Of a DNA stretch of 49,939 nt, positions 8,313 through 17,437 are shown in pieces; positions within the stretch are counted from its first letter, which is position 1, and each line of letters starts with the position of its first letter. Both the position numbers and the translations under genes were made by a program. The DNA lies in NCBI RefSeq assembly GCF_000953855.2, contig NZ_DF970248.1, forward strand, positions 1 through 49,939, written 5' to 3'. Origin of the DNA: Mizugakiibacter sediminis. Its GTDB lineage: Bacteria > Pseudomonadota > Gammaproteobacteria > Xanthomonadales > Rhodanobacteraceae. The notes below the pieces were generated by a model, which did no database searches, was not told where the DNA came from, and saw only the letters and a list, made by a program, of their open reading frames with translations.

Positions 8313-8342
8313 CCGTCATGCCGGCGCAAGCCGGCATGACGG
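8313..8342. repeat. REP-like palindrome with GCAA loop
   Basis: A perfect 13-bp stem (CCGTCATGCCGGC, 8313-8325, against 8330-8342) encloses the tetraloop GCAA. The sequence is of the CCGTCAT...ATGACGG type that recurs in intergenic regions of many proteobacteria, including Xanthomonadales. It lies in the trmJ-suhB divergent gap. Confidence 0.75.
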
Positions 8343-8388
8343 CGCGGGGAGTGCGCGGCTCGCGTCGTCGATCCGCCTCCCGATGCGC

Positions 8389-8415
8389 TTCCCGCTTCCC
8401 GTCTCCCGCCTCTGC
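8389..8415 (-). repeat. Degenerate heptamer array, reverse orientation
   Basis: Reading GCTTCCC GCTTCCC GTCTCCC GCCTCTG, these are four 7-mers related to GGGAGAC/GGGAAGC on the complementary strand. They lie 67 bp upstream of suhB. Confidence 0.6.
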
Positions 8416-8481
8416 TAAACTTGCCCGCCGCCGCCCGGCCCGACCGCGCGGCCCGTTCTTTCCCAGCCGTCCGACGAAGCC

Positions 8482-9285
8482 ATGCCCAGACCCGCCGTCA
8501 ACGTCGCGGTACGTGCCGCGCGCGCCGCAGGGAGCGTGATCCTGCGCTACATGAATCGCCTCGACAGCCTGGCGGTCGTGGAGAAGCAGCGCATGGACTT
8601 CGCCAGCGAGGTGGACCGCCTCGCCGAGGCCGAGATCATCCGCGAGCTGAAGCGCGCCTACCCCGGCCACGCCATCCTCGCCGAGGAGTCCGGCGCCGCC
8701 GGCGGCGGCAGGCAGACCTGGGTGATCGATCCGCTGGACGGCACGCACAACTACCTGCGCGGCCTGCCGCACTTCTGCGTCTCCATCGGCATGCTCGACC
8801 GCGGCGAGCCGGTGTACGGCGTGATCTACGATCCGCTGCGCGACGAGATGTTCACCGCCAGCAAGGGCGACGGCGCCTTCCTCAACGACCGCCGCCTGCG
8901 CATCAACGCGCGCGAGGGCCTGGCCGGCGCGCTGCTCGCCACCGGCTTTCCGTACCGCCAGCGCCGCCACCTCGACGCCCAGCTCGGCATGACCCGCGCG
9001 CTGCTGGTGGAAGCCGAGGACATTCGCCGCACCGGTTCCGCCGCGCTCGACCTCGCCTACGTCGCCGCCAACCGCCTCGACGGCTACTTCGAGATCGGCC
9101 TGAAGCCGTGGGACATGGCCGCCGGCTGCCTGCTGGTGCGCGAGGCCGGCGGCCGCTACTGCGACTTCGCCGGCCGCGACGGCATCCCCGCCAGCGGCAA
9201 CATCATCGCCGGCGGCCTCAAGGTCGCGCAGGCGATGCAGGCGGTGATCGAGGCGCATTCGCCGCCGGAGTTGCTGAAGGCCTGA
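8482..9285 (+). CDS. suhB: Inositol-1-monophosphatase family protein SuhB
   Basis: The 267-aa protein has both metal-binding signatures of the inositol monophosphatase superfamily: WVIDPLDGTHNYLRGLP (about residues 87-103) and WDMAAGCLLVREAGG (about 210-224), plus the upstream EE motif in LAEESGAAGG. Length and the N-terminus (MPRPAVNVAVRAARAAG) match gammaproteobacterial SuhB. In E. coli SuhB also binds the transcription antitermination complex on rRNA operons; whether that holds here cannot be judged. The gene stands alone, divergent from trmJ and convergent with secF. Confidence 0.92.
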   Translation: MPRPAVNVAVRAARAAGSVILRYMNRLDSLAVVEKQRMDFASEVDRLAEAEIIRELKRAYPGHAILAEESGAAGGGRQTWVIDPLDGTHNYLRGLPHFCVSIGMLDRGEPVYGVIYDPLRDEMFTASKGDGAFLNDRRLRINAREGLAGALLATGFPYRQRRHLDAQLGMTRALLVEAEDIRRTGSAALDLAYVAANRLDGYFEIGLKPWDMAAGCLLVREAGGRYCDFAGRDGIPASGNIIAGGLKVAQAMQAVIEAHSPPELLKA

Positions 9286-9338
9286 GACACCGCCGTCGAC
9301 GGGACGCCGCTCGGTCCCCGCCAACCTCGCTTGCGCAG

Positions 9339-9388
9339 GAGCGGCCGTGGCCGCGACCGGTTGCCCCGGGTCGCGGCCACGGCCGCTC
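9339..9388. repeat. Long inverted repeat, REP-like (20-bp arms)
   Basis: The arms 9339-9358 and 9369-9388 (GAGCGGCCGTGGCCGCGACC and its complement) are perfect, with a 10-base loop. The outline AGGAGCGGC...GCGACC resembles the GGAGCGGC-TTT/GGC-GCCGCGAC repetitive palindromes scattered in Pseudomonas and Xanthomonadales. It lies between the convergent suhB and secF genes. Confidence 0.7.
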
Positions 9389-9404
9389 TGCCCTGCAAAA
9401 CGAA

Positions 9405-9428
9405 ACGGCCCGGATCGCTCCGGGCCGT
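9405..9428. terminator. Bidirectional terminator-like hairpin between suhB and secF
   Basis: A perfect 10-bp stem (ACGGCCCGGA, 9405-9414, with 9419-9428) encloses a TCGC loop. On the minus strand it is followed by TTCGTTTTGC and on the plus strand by CCGCGTTTT, so it can end both the suhB and the secF transcripts. Confidence 0.75.
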
Positions 9429-9458
9429 CCGCGTTTTCGAGACCGCGCAACGCGCCGT

Positions 9459-10397
9459 TCAGGGCCGGCGCGCCAGCTCCGGATTCTCGCGCGTCACCGG
9501 CATCAGGTCCTTCTTCGACACGCCCAGCCACAGCAGGATCGGGTTGGCGAAGAAGATCGACGACAGCGTGCCGATCAGGATGCCGATCAGCATGGTGATG
9601 GCGAAGCCGTGCACCACCGGGCCGCCGAAGAAGTACAGCGCCGCCATGGTGATGCCGGTGAACAGCGAGGTGATGATCGTGCGCGAGAGGGTGGAGTTGA
9701 TCGCGCGGTTGAGGATCTGCTCCGGATCGGCCTTGCGCGAGGAGCGGAACAGCTCGCGCACGCGGTCGAACACGACCACCTTGTCGTTGATCGAGTAGCC
9801 GACCACCGCCAGCACCGAGGCCAGCACCGTCAGATCGAACTCGCGCTGCACCAGCGCGAACACGCCGACGGTCAGCACGGTGTCGTGCACCTCGCTGGCC
9901 AGCGCCGCCAGCGCGAAGCGTTTCTCGAAACGCAGGCCGAGATAGATCATGATGCCGATGATCACGAAGATCACCGCGACCACGCCGCCGGTGCGCAGCT
10001 CCTCGCCGACCTGCGGGCCGACGAAGTCGTGGCGCTGCAGCTTGACGTCGGCGCGCTTCGCCTTCAGCGCGGCGACCACGTCGCCGGCGACCTTGTCGGC
10101 ATTCTTCTGGTCGCCCTTCGGCTGCAGGCGGATGGCCAGCTGGCGGGTGCCGCCGAGGCTCTGCACCACCGCGTTCTCGAAGCCGCCGGCGGACAGCGCC
10201 TGGCGCACCTCGCCGACGTCCACCGGCTGCGCGTACTCGACCTCGACCACCACGCCGCCGGTGAAGTCGAGGCCGTAGTTCAGGCCGCGGGTGAAGATCA
10301 GCACCACCGAGGCGATCATCAGGATCGCCGAGATGGTGACGCTGACGCGGCGCCAGCCGAGGAAGTCGATGTTGCTGTTCGGGTTGAAGATTTCCAT
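9459..10397 (-). CDS. secF: Protein translocase subunit SecF
   Basis: The 312-aa protein has six predicted membrane spans and a periplasmic P1 domain (about residues 45-135). Characteristic segments are GLDFTGGVVVEVEY and VVGYSINDKVVVFDRVRE. SecF works with SecD, YajC and SecYEG, using the proton motive force to help pull secreted proteins across the inner membrane. It follows secD by 72 bp on the same strand and is the last gene of the queA-tgt-yajC-secD-secF run. The ATG at 10397 matches the family N-terminus MEIFNPNSNIDFLGWR. Confidence 0.95.
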   Translation of the reverse strand: MEIFNPNSNIDFLGWRRVSVTISAILMIASVVLIFTRGLNYGLDFTGGVVVEVEYAQPVDVGEVRQALSAGGFENAVVQSLGGTRQLAIRLQPKGDQKNADKVAGDVVAALKAKRADVKLQRHDFVGPQVGEELRTGGVVAVIFVIIGIMIYLGLRFEKRFALAALASEVHDTVLTVGVFALVQREFDLTVLASVLAVVGYSINDKVVVFDRVRELFRSSRKADPEQILNRAINSTLSRTIITSLFTGITMAALYFFGGPVVHGFAITMLIGILIGTLSSIFFANPILLWLGVSKKDLMPVTRENPELARRP

Positions 10398-10469
10398 GCA
10401 GGTGTCTCTATGCGGAAGTCCGAGTCCGGGCAAAGCGGCCGTCCATGGCCGCACGATGCGACAAAACCC

Positions 10470-12338
10470 TTACACCGACAGCGTCTTCAGCTTGCGGCCG
10501 CCGTGCAACAGCGCGGTGATCGCGTGCGTGACGGTGACCGAGGTGAACATCGAGGTCAGGATGCCGATGAACAGCGTCACGCCGAAGCCCTTGATCGGGC
10601 CGGAACCCAGCGTCATCAGGCCGAACGCGGCGATCAGATGGGTGACGTTGGCGTCGAGAATGGTCGCCCAGGCCTTGTCGTAGCCGGCGCGGATCGAGGC
10701 CAGCGGCGTCGAGCCGTTGCGCAGTTCCTCGCGCACGCGTTCGCAGATCAGCACGTTGGCGTCGATCGCCATACCCAGCGTCAGCACGATGCCGGCGATG
10801 CCGGGCATGGTCAGGGTGACGCCGATCATCGACATCACCGCCAGCAGCAGCACCAGGTTGAAGAACAGTGCGATGTCGGCGACCAGGCCGAACAGCTTGT
10901 AATACAGCGCCGCGGCGAGCAGCACCGCGCCGAGGCCGAGCAGTACCGACTGCTCGCCCTTGCGGATGTTGTCCTGGCCGAGGCTGGGGCCGATCACGCG
11001 CTCCTCGACGATGTCCATCGGCGCGGCCAGCGAGCCGGCCTTCAGCAGCAGCGCCAGCTCGGAGGCTTCCTTCGGACTGGCGAGGCCGGTGGTCTGGAAC
11101 TGCTTGCTGAACACGCCCTGCACGGTGGCGTAGCTGATCACCTGCTCGGTGATCTTGGTGGTGCGCACTTCCTTGCCGTCGACGATCTTGGTCTCCGGGG
11201 TGCGCTCGATGTACACCACCGCCATCGGCTTGCCGACGTTGTCGGTGGTGAAGTCCAGCATCTTCTTCGCGCCGGCCGCATTCAGCGTCACGTCGACCTT
11301 GGGCGAGCCGGTCTGCTGGTCGAAGCCGGACGCGGCGTCGGCCAGCTCGTCGCCGGTGACGATCACCTTCTTGCTGAGCAGGTAGGGCTCGCCGTTGCGG
11401 CCGTAGTACAGGCGCGCCTCCGGCGGCACGTTGCCGTTGCGCACCGCGTCGGTGGTGCGCGGATCGCCGGGGCCGGCGATGCCGGCGCGGTATTCCAGCG
11501 TGGCGGTGGCGCCGAGGATCTTCTTCGCCTCGGCGGTGTCCTGCACGCCGGCCAGCTCGACGACGATGCGGCTGTCGCCCTGCTGCTGGATGATCGGCTC
11601 GGACACGCCCAGCGCGTTGACGCGGTTGCGCAGCGTGCCGAGGTTCTGCTTGATGATGTTCTGCGCGATCTCGCGCAGCTTGTCCGGCTTGATCGCGATG
11701 TTCAGCGCGTAGGCGTCGTTGGCGACCGCGCCGTTCTCGACGGTGAGGTCCGGCATCTCGCCGACGATCAGCGTCGCCGCCCGCTCGCGGTCGGCGTCCG
11801 AACGCAGCGTGGCGACCACGCCCTGCGCGCCGCGCTCCACCGACAGGTAGCGGACGCCCTTGTCGCGCAGCAACGCTCGGATGTCGTCGACGTAGCGCTG
11901 CTGCTGCTTGTCCAGCACCGCCTTCTGGTCGACCTCCATCAGGAAGTGCACGCCGCCCTGCAGGTCGAGGCCGAGCGGCATGGCGTTGGCGCCGATCGCG
12001 CGCAGCCACGACGGCACGGTCGAGGCGAGGTTCAGCGCGACCACGTACTGGTCGCCCAGCGCCTGCCTCAGCACGTCGGAAGCGCGCAGTTGCACCTCGG
12101 TGTTGGCGAAGCGCACCAGCAGGCGGTCGGCGCCGAGTTCCGCCGACTGGAAGGCGATGCCGTCCTTGCGCAGCGCGCCCTGCACCTTGTCCTGCAGCGC
12201 CTGGTCGACAGTGGCGCCGCGGTTGGCGGAGATCTGCACGGCCGGCTGCGGCGGATACAGGTTGGGCAGGGCGTAGAGCACGCCCAGCAGCAGCACGATC
12301 GCGACCAGCGCGTACTTCCAGCGGGGAAAATCGGTCAT
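10470..12338 (-). CDS. secD: Protein translocase subunit SecD
   Basis: The 622-aa protein is full length for SecD: one N-terminal membrane span (MTDFPRWKYALVAIVLLLG), a large periplasmic region (about residues 35-450) with LGLDLQGGVHFLMEVD, then five spans. The C-terminal half contains LTLGMAIDANVLICERVREELRNG, the SecD/F signature. It is the partner of SecF. It is 98 bp downstream of yajC on the same strand. Confidence 0.96.
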   Translation of the reverse strand: MTDFPRWKYALVAIVLLLGVLYALPNLYPPQPAVQISANRGATVDQALQDKVQGALRKDGIAFQSAELGADRLLVRFANTEVQLRASDVLRQALGDQYVVALNLASTVPSWLRAIGANAMPLGLDLQGGVHFLMEVDQKAVLDKQQQRYVDDIRALLRDKGVRYLSVERGAQGVVATLRSDADRERAATLIVGEMPDLTVENGAVANDAYALNIAIKPDKLREIAQNIIKQNLGTLRNRVNALGVSEPIIQQQGDSRIVVELAGVQDTAEAKKILGATATLEYRAGIAGPGDPRTTDAVRNGNVPPEARLYYGRNGEPYLLSKKVIVTGDELADAASGFDQQTGSPKVDVTLNAAGAKKMLDFTTDNVGKPMAVVYIERTPETKIVDGKEVRTTKITEQVISYATVQGVFSKQFQTTGLASPKEASELALLLKAGSLAAPMDIVEERVIGPSLGQDNIRKGEQSVLLGLGAVLLAAALYYKLFGLVADIALFFNLVLLLAVMSMIGVTLTMPGIAGIVLTLGMAIDANVLICERVREELRNGSTPLASIRAGYDKAWATILDANVTHLIAAFGLMTLGSGPIKGFGVTLFIGILTSMFTSVTVTHAITALLHGGRKLKTLSV

Positions 12339-12436
12339 CTCTGGGTCCTTTGCGATCGTCCGTGATCGCGAGCATCAAGGCAGCGGCCACTCCCGGCCGC
12401 ACCGTTCAACAAAGCCCCGTTCCTCAGGCCTGCCGC

Positions 12437-12769
12437 TCAGGAGGACTTGAGGGTGCCCTTCGGCAACACCTGCGAGATCGCCTGCTTCTGCAGCTTCACC
12501 TTGACGCCGGGCGCGATTTCCAGCGTGACGAAGCTGTCGCCCAGCTCGTCGACGCGGCCGGCGAGACCGCCGTTGGTGACCACCTCGTCGCCCTTGGCCA
12601 GCGCCGCGACCATCGAGCGGTGCTCCTTGGCGCGCTTCATCTGCGGCCGGATCAGCATGAAGTAGAAGATGCCGAACAGGATGATCAGCGGCAGGAACGA
12701 GATCAGCGGGTTCTGCGCGGCGGCGCCGCCCGCTGCCTGGGCGTAGGCGTCGGAGATGAAGAAGCTCAT
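12437..12769 (-). CDS. yajC: Preprotein translocase subunit YajC
   Basis: The 110-aa protein has an alanine-rich N-terminus, one hydrophobic span (NPLISFLPLIILFGIFYFML, about residues 20-39) followed directly by RPQMKRAKEH, and the conserved GDEVVTNGGLAGRV segment. YajC is the small membrane partner of SecDF. The ATG at 12769 is chosen because MSFFISDAYAQ is the family start. It lies between tgt and secD, as in most gammaproteobacteria. Confidence 0.95.
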   Translation of the reverse strand: MSFFISDAYAQAAGGAAAQNPLISFLPLIILFGIFYFMLIRPQMKRAKEHRSMVAALAKGDEVVTNGGLAGRVDELGDSFVTLEIAPGVKVKLQKQAISQVLPKGTLKSS

Positions 12770-12916
12770 GTCGTCACTCGCAAGTTGCGGCGCGGCCTGA
12801 GGAATTTCGGCCCGCCTACCAAAAGATCGCGGATTATGCCATGGGGGCAAGACCCGTGCATGGCCGGGGCGGCGCAGACGGAGACCGCCGCCGGGCCTGC
12901 CGGTTCCCCGCGTCCG

Positions 12917-14074
<1,158 letters not shown>

Positions 14075-14127
14075 CTAGGATGCCGGATCGGGGTGCCGGC
14101 GCAAGTCTTCGCGGAAAGCCGGCACGG

Positions 14128-15195
14128 TCACGCGCCGCCCCCTTTTCCGCTTCCCGTCTCCCCCTTCCCGTCTCCCGGCCAGATCAACATCGCGTCGCCA
14201 TAGGAGAAGAAGCGGTAGCGCTGCTCGACGGCGTGGCGGTAGGCGTCGAGGATCAGCTCGCGCCCGGCCAGCGCCGAGACCAGCATCAGCAGGGTCGACT
14301 CCGGCAGATGGAAATTGGTGATCAGGCCGTCGATGCTGCGGATGCGGTAGCCGGGGAAGATGAAGATCGCGGTCTCGCCGGCGAACGGCCGCAGCTCGCC
14401 GCCACGGCTGGCGCTCTCCAGCGCGCGCACCACGGTGGTGCCGACCGCGACCACGCGTCCGCCGCGCGCGCGCGTGCGGCGGACCTTCTCCACCAGCTCG
14501 GCGCCCACGTTCAGCCACTCGCGGTGCATCACGTGGTCTTCGATGCGCTCGACGCGCACCGGCTGGAAGGTGCCGGCGCCGACGTGCAGCGTGACGTAGC
14601 CGGACTCGATGCCGCGCGCGCGCAGCGCGTCCAGCAGCGGAGCGTCGAAATGCAGTCCGGCGGTCGGCGCGGCGACGGCGCCCGGCTCGCGCGCGAACAC
14701 GGTCTGGTAGCGCTCGGCATCGGCGGCGTCCGCCTCGCGCGCGATGTACGGCGGCAGCGGCATGCGGCCCAGCCGCAGCAGCAGCCGTTCCAGCGGCTCC
14801 TCGCCCTCGAAACGCAGCAGGAAGAACTCGCCGTCGCGGCCGAGCACGGTGACCACGCTGCCGTCGCCCAGCAGGATGCGGCCGCCCGGCCTCGGCTTCT
14901 TGCTGACGCCGAGCTGCGCGCGCGCTTCCCGCGCGCCGGTGACCCGCTCGATCAGGATCTCCACCGCGCCGCCGCTTTCCTTGCGCCCGTGCAGCCGCGC
15001 CGGCAGCACGCGGGTGTCGTTGAACACCAGCAGGTCGCCCGGCCGCAGCAGTTGCGGCAGCTCGCGCATCGTGCGGTCCTGCCAGGCGCGCGCGGCCGCA
15101 TCCAGCACCAGCAGACGGCTGGCGGAACGCTCGGGCAGCGGCGCCTGCGCGATCAGCTCGGCCGGCAGGTCGTAGTGGAAGTCGGATTTCTTCAC
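14128..15195 (-). CDS. queA: S-adenosylmethionine:tRNA ribosyltransferase-isomerase
   Basis: The 355-aa protein makes epoxyqueuosine from preQ1-tRNA and SAM. Recognisable parts are [43 protein letters not shown] and [15 protein letters not shown], ending near [15 protein letters not shown]. The start is GTG at 15195, giving the conserved [12 protein letters not shown]-terminus; the longer ATG frame upstream would read through heptamer repeats. The last 15 or so residues ([15 protein letters not shown]) are encoded by heptamer repeats at 14144-14178 and are not part of the enzyme core. It heads the tgt-yajC-secDF run. Confidence 0.94.
   Translation of the reverse strand: MKKSDFHYDLPAELIAQAPLPERSASRLLVLDAAARAWQDRTMRELPQLLRPGDLLVFNDTRVLPARLHGRKESGGAVEILIERVTGAREARAQLGVSKKPRPGGRILLGDGSVVTVLGRDGEFFLLRFEGEEPLERLLLRLGRMPLPPYIAREADAADAERYQTVFAREPGAVAAPTAGLHFDAPLLDALRARGIESGYVTLHVGAGTFQPVRVERIEDHVMHREWLNVGAELVEKVRRTRARGGRVVAVGTTVVRALESASRGGELRPFAGETAIFIFPGYRIRSIDGLITNFHLPESTLLMLVSALAGRELILDAYRHAVEQRYRFFSYGDAMLIWPGDGKGETGSGKGGGA
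14144..14178 (-). repeat. Heptamer repeats forming the 3' end of queA
   Basis: On the minus strand the sequence carries GGGAGAC and GGGAAGC/GGGAAGG 7-mers in alternation. They are translated as the glycine-rich C-terminal tail of QueA, so the repeat has overrun or moved the stop codon. Confidence 0.65.
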
Positions 15196-15228
15196 GAGAC
15201 GGGAGACGGGAGACGGGAGACGGGATAG
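15194..15228 (+). repeat. Heptamer array upstream of queA (3 perfect GGGAGAC plus flanking variants)
   Basis: Three exact GGGAGAC units at 15201-15221 are flanked by ACGAGAC and GGGATAG variants. The array overlaps the region where the queA ribosome-binding site should lie; no other good Shine-Dalgarno is visible. Read on the minus strand the unit is GTCTCCC. Confidence 0.85.
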
Positions 15229-15274
15229 CGTACACGCGGCCCGTGGCCCGCTCACCCCCGGGCGCCCTCTCCCC

Positions 15275-15877
15275 TTACAGCCAGCCTTTCTGCCGGGCGA
15301 TGCGGTAGGCCTCGATGCGGTTGCCGGCGCCGAGCTTGCCGATCGCCTCCGACAGGTAGTTGCGCACGGTGCCGTGCGAGAGGTTGAGACGCTCGGCGAT
15401 GTCGCCCGCCGACATGCCTTCGCCGGCCAGGCGCAGCACCTGGCGCTCGCGGTCGTTCAGCGGATCGGCGTCCGACCAGGCTTCCAGCGCCAACTGCGGG
15501 TCGATGGCGCGGCCGCCGCGGTGCACGCGGCGCAGCGCCTCGGCCAGTTGTTCCGCCGGCGCATCCTTCAGCAGGTAGCCGGACACGCCGGCGTCGAGCG
15601 CGCGGCGCAGGAAGCCGGGGCGGGCGAAGGTGGTGACGATCACCACCTTGATCGGCAGCTCGTGGCGCTGCACGCGCTGGGCGAGCTCGAGGCCGGTCAG
15701 GCCCGGCATCTCGATGTCGGTGACCAGCACGTCCGGCACCAGACGCTGCAACTCCCGCCACGCGGTTTCGCCGTCGGCCGCGCTGCCGACCACCTCGATG
15801 TCCGATTCCAGCCGCAGCAGCGCCGCCAGCGCGCCGCGCACCATGGCCTGGTCTTCGGCGAGCAGCACGCGAATCAT
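15275..15877 (-). CDS. LuxR/NarL-type response regulator (DesR-like)
   Basis: The 200-aa protein has an N-terminal receiver domain (about residues 1-120): acidic residues near position 9, phospho-acceptor Asp54 in [10 protein letters not shown], Lys in YLLKDAP. A C-terminal LuxR helix-turn-helix follows (about 135-195; [27 protein letters not shown]). It lies 55 bp downstream of the sensor kinase gene on the same strand, so the two form a two-component system. The closest well-known pattern is DesK/DesR of Bacillus, which senses membrane fluidity; the signal here is unknown. Confidence 0.9.
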   Translation of the reverse strand: MIRVLLAEDQAMVRGALAALLRLESDIEVVGSAADGETAWRELQRLVPDVLVTDIEMPGLTGLELAQRVQRHELPIKVVIVTTFARPGFLRRALDAGVSGYLLKDAPAEQLAEALRRVHRGGRAIDPQLALEAWSDADPLNDRERQVLRLAGEGMSAGDIAERLNLSHGTVRNYLSEAIGKLGAGNRIEAYRIARQKGWL

Positions 15878-15932
15878 GCGTCGCGGTCTCCGCAGGGAAA
15901 GGCCGGCACCTTAAGGCGTCGTTCCACGCGGC

Positions 15933-17129
15933 TCAATGCGCCGCCTGCTGCGCGATTCTCGGCACCCTCGGCGCGGATTCGCGCGCCGCGGATGCGGACG
16001 CCTCGGAACCCTGCGCACGCAGCGGCACGCGCACATCCAGCCTGGTGCCCGCGCCCGGCGGCGAGCTGATCAGCAGCGACCCGCCCAGCGCGCTCAGGCG
16101 CTCGGCCATGCCGCACAGGCCGTTGCCCTTGGCGTCGACGCCGCCGCAGCCGTCGTCGCGCACGCTCATCGCCACCGCGTCACCGTCGCGCGCCACGGTG
16201 ACCTCGACGCGATGCGCGTTGGCATGGCGATGCACGTTGGTCGCCGCCTCGCGCAACACCAGCGCCAGGCAGTTCTCGATGTCCGCCGGCAGCGCGAGAT
16301 CCTCGCCGCAGTAGTCCAGGCGGATATTGGCGGATTCCAGCAGCAGCCGCGCCGAGGCGAGTTCGGCGGCCAGGCTGGCGGCACGGATGCCGGTCACCGC
16401 GCGGCGCACCTGCGCCAGCGCGTCGCGCGCGACGCGCTCGACCTCGCGCACTTCCTGCAGGGCCGCCGCCGGGTCGCGCTCCAGCAGCTTGCCGGCCAGC
16501 TCCGACTTCAGCGCCACCAGCGACAGCGTGTGCCCGAGCAGGTCGTGCAGGTCGCGGCCGATGCGCTCGCGCTCGGCCATCGCCGCCAGCCGGCGCACCT
16601 CCTCGTGCGACAGGCGCAGCTCGGCGTTCTGCTGCTGGTTGCGGCGGAACATCACGTTCAACAGGCCGATCGCGAAGCCCACCAGCACCGAACTGACGAT
16701 GAAGACCCAGTGCGTGCCCAGCCACGCGCATTCCAGCGCGTACAGCGCCAGCATCGCCAGCATGCGGCGCACCGACATCCACGGCGTGCGCCCGGTGAAG
16801 GCCATGAACGCGCAGGCGTAGACCACGTAGCCCTGGCCGCCCGGATTGACCGGCGTGATGATGAAGCCGAGCGCGGCGATGCCGTAGGCGCTCCAGTGGA
16901 CCTCGGCGACGCTGCGGTAGTAGGCGCGGAAATACAGCCACAGGAACACCGGGAACGACGCCAGCGTCGGCACCAGCCAGGGGCGGTCGCCGCCGTCGAA
17001 CAGCGGCGTGGCGAAGATCCAGAACGTCCACACCAGCATCACCGCCGGGATCCAGCGCGACAGGCGCGGATCGCGGCCGGTGGCGCATGCGTTGCCGATC
17101 ACCGAATCGGGAGCGACTTCGAAGAACAT
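15933..17129 (-). CDS. DesK-like sensor histidine kinase (HisKA_3/HATPase)
   Basis: The 398-aa protein has four to five hydrophobic segments (about residues 28-160), a coiled linker, and a HisKA_3 dimerisation domain with the phospho-acceptor in RERIGRDLHDLLGHTLSLVALK (His195). An HATPase domain follows, with REAATNVHRHANA (N box) and DDGCGGVDAKGNGLCGMAERL (G box). The ATG at 17129 is preceded by AAGGAGG, a strong ribosome-binding site, so upstream starts are rejected. The C-terminal 30 residues are an alanine/serine-rich tail. Confidence 0.9.
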   Translation of the reverse strand: MFFEVAPDSVIGNACATGRDPRLSRWIPAVMLVWTFWIFATPLFDGGDRPWLVPTLASFPVFLWLYFRAYYRSVAEVHWSAYGIAALGFIITPVNPGGQGYVVYACAFMAFTGRTPWMSVRRMLAMLALYALECAWLGTHWVFIVSSVLVGFAIGLLNVMFRRNQQQNAELRLSHEEVRRLAAMAERERIGRDLHDLLGHTLSLVALKSELAGKLLERDPAAALQEVREVERVARDALAQVRRAVTGIRAASLAAELASARLLLESANIRLDYCGEDLALPADIENCLALVLREAATNVHRHANAHRVEVTVARDGDAVAMSVRDDGCGGVDAKGNGLCGMAERLSALGGSLLISSPPGAGTRLDVRVPLRAQGSEASASAARESAPRVPRIAQQAAH

Positions 17130-17437
17130 CCCGCAGCCTCCTTCGAGGGCATCCGCGCATGATACGCGCCAACGCGCCCCTGCCTCGCAGGCGGGCGGAC
17201 GCATGGGACTAGCGATGGCGAACGCGGCGCCGGCGCCGCGCCGCCTGCAGCACGCATGCTCGGTCGCGCATACCGGCACAGGCAGTCGCTGGCATCACCG
17301 CCCGCTCGTGACAGCCGTCACTCGGGGTACCGCGGCCCTGCCCCCTGTGCTATCCTGAGCCGTATTTTTCTTTACCCATAACGAGTTACGAAATTCCGGC
17401 GGCGCCGCGGGCGCGCCGGAAGGCAGGAGGAGGAGCG
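17130..17437. other. 308-bp divergent intergenic region with a 5' UTR hairpin
   Basis: It separates the sensor kinase from the aminotransferase. An AT-richer segment (17355-17393) contains TATCCT at 17351-17356, a possible -10 for the aminotransferase. An 8-bp stem (TTCCGGCG, 17394-17401, with 17414-17421) lies just before its ribosome-binding site GGAGGAGGA. A regulatory role of the hairpin is only a suggestion. Confidence 0.4.
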
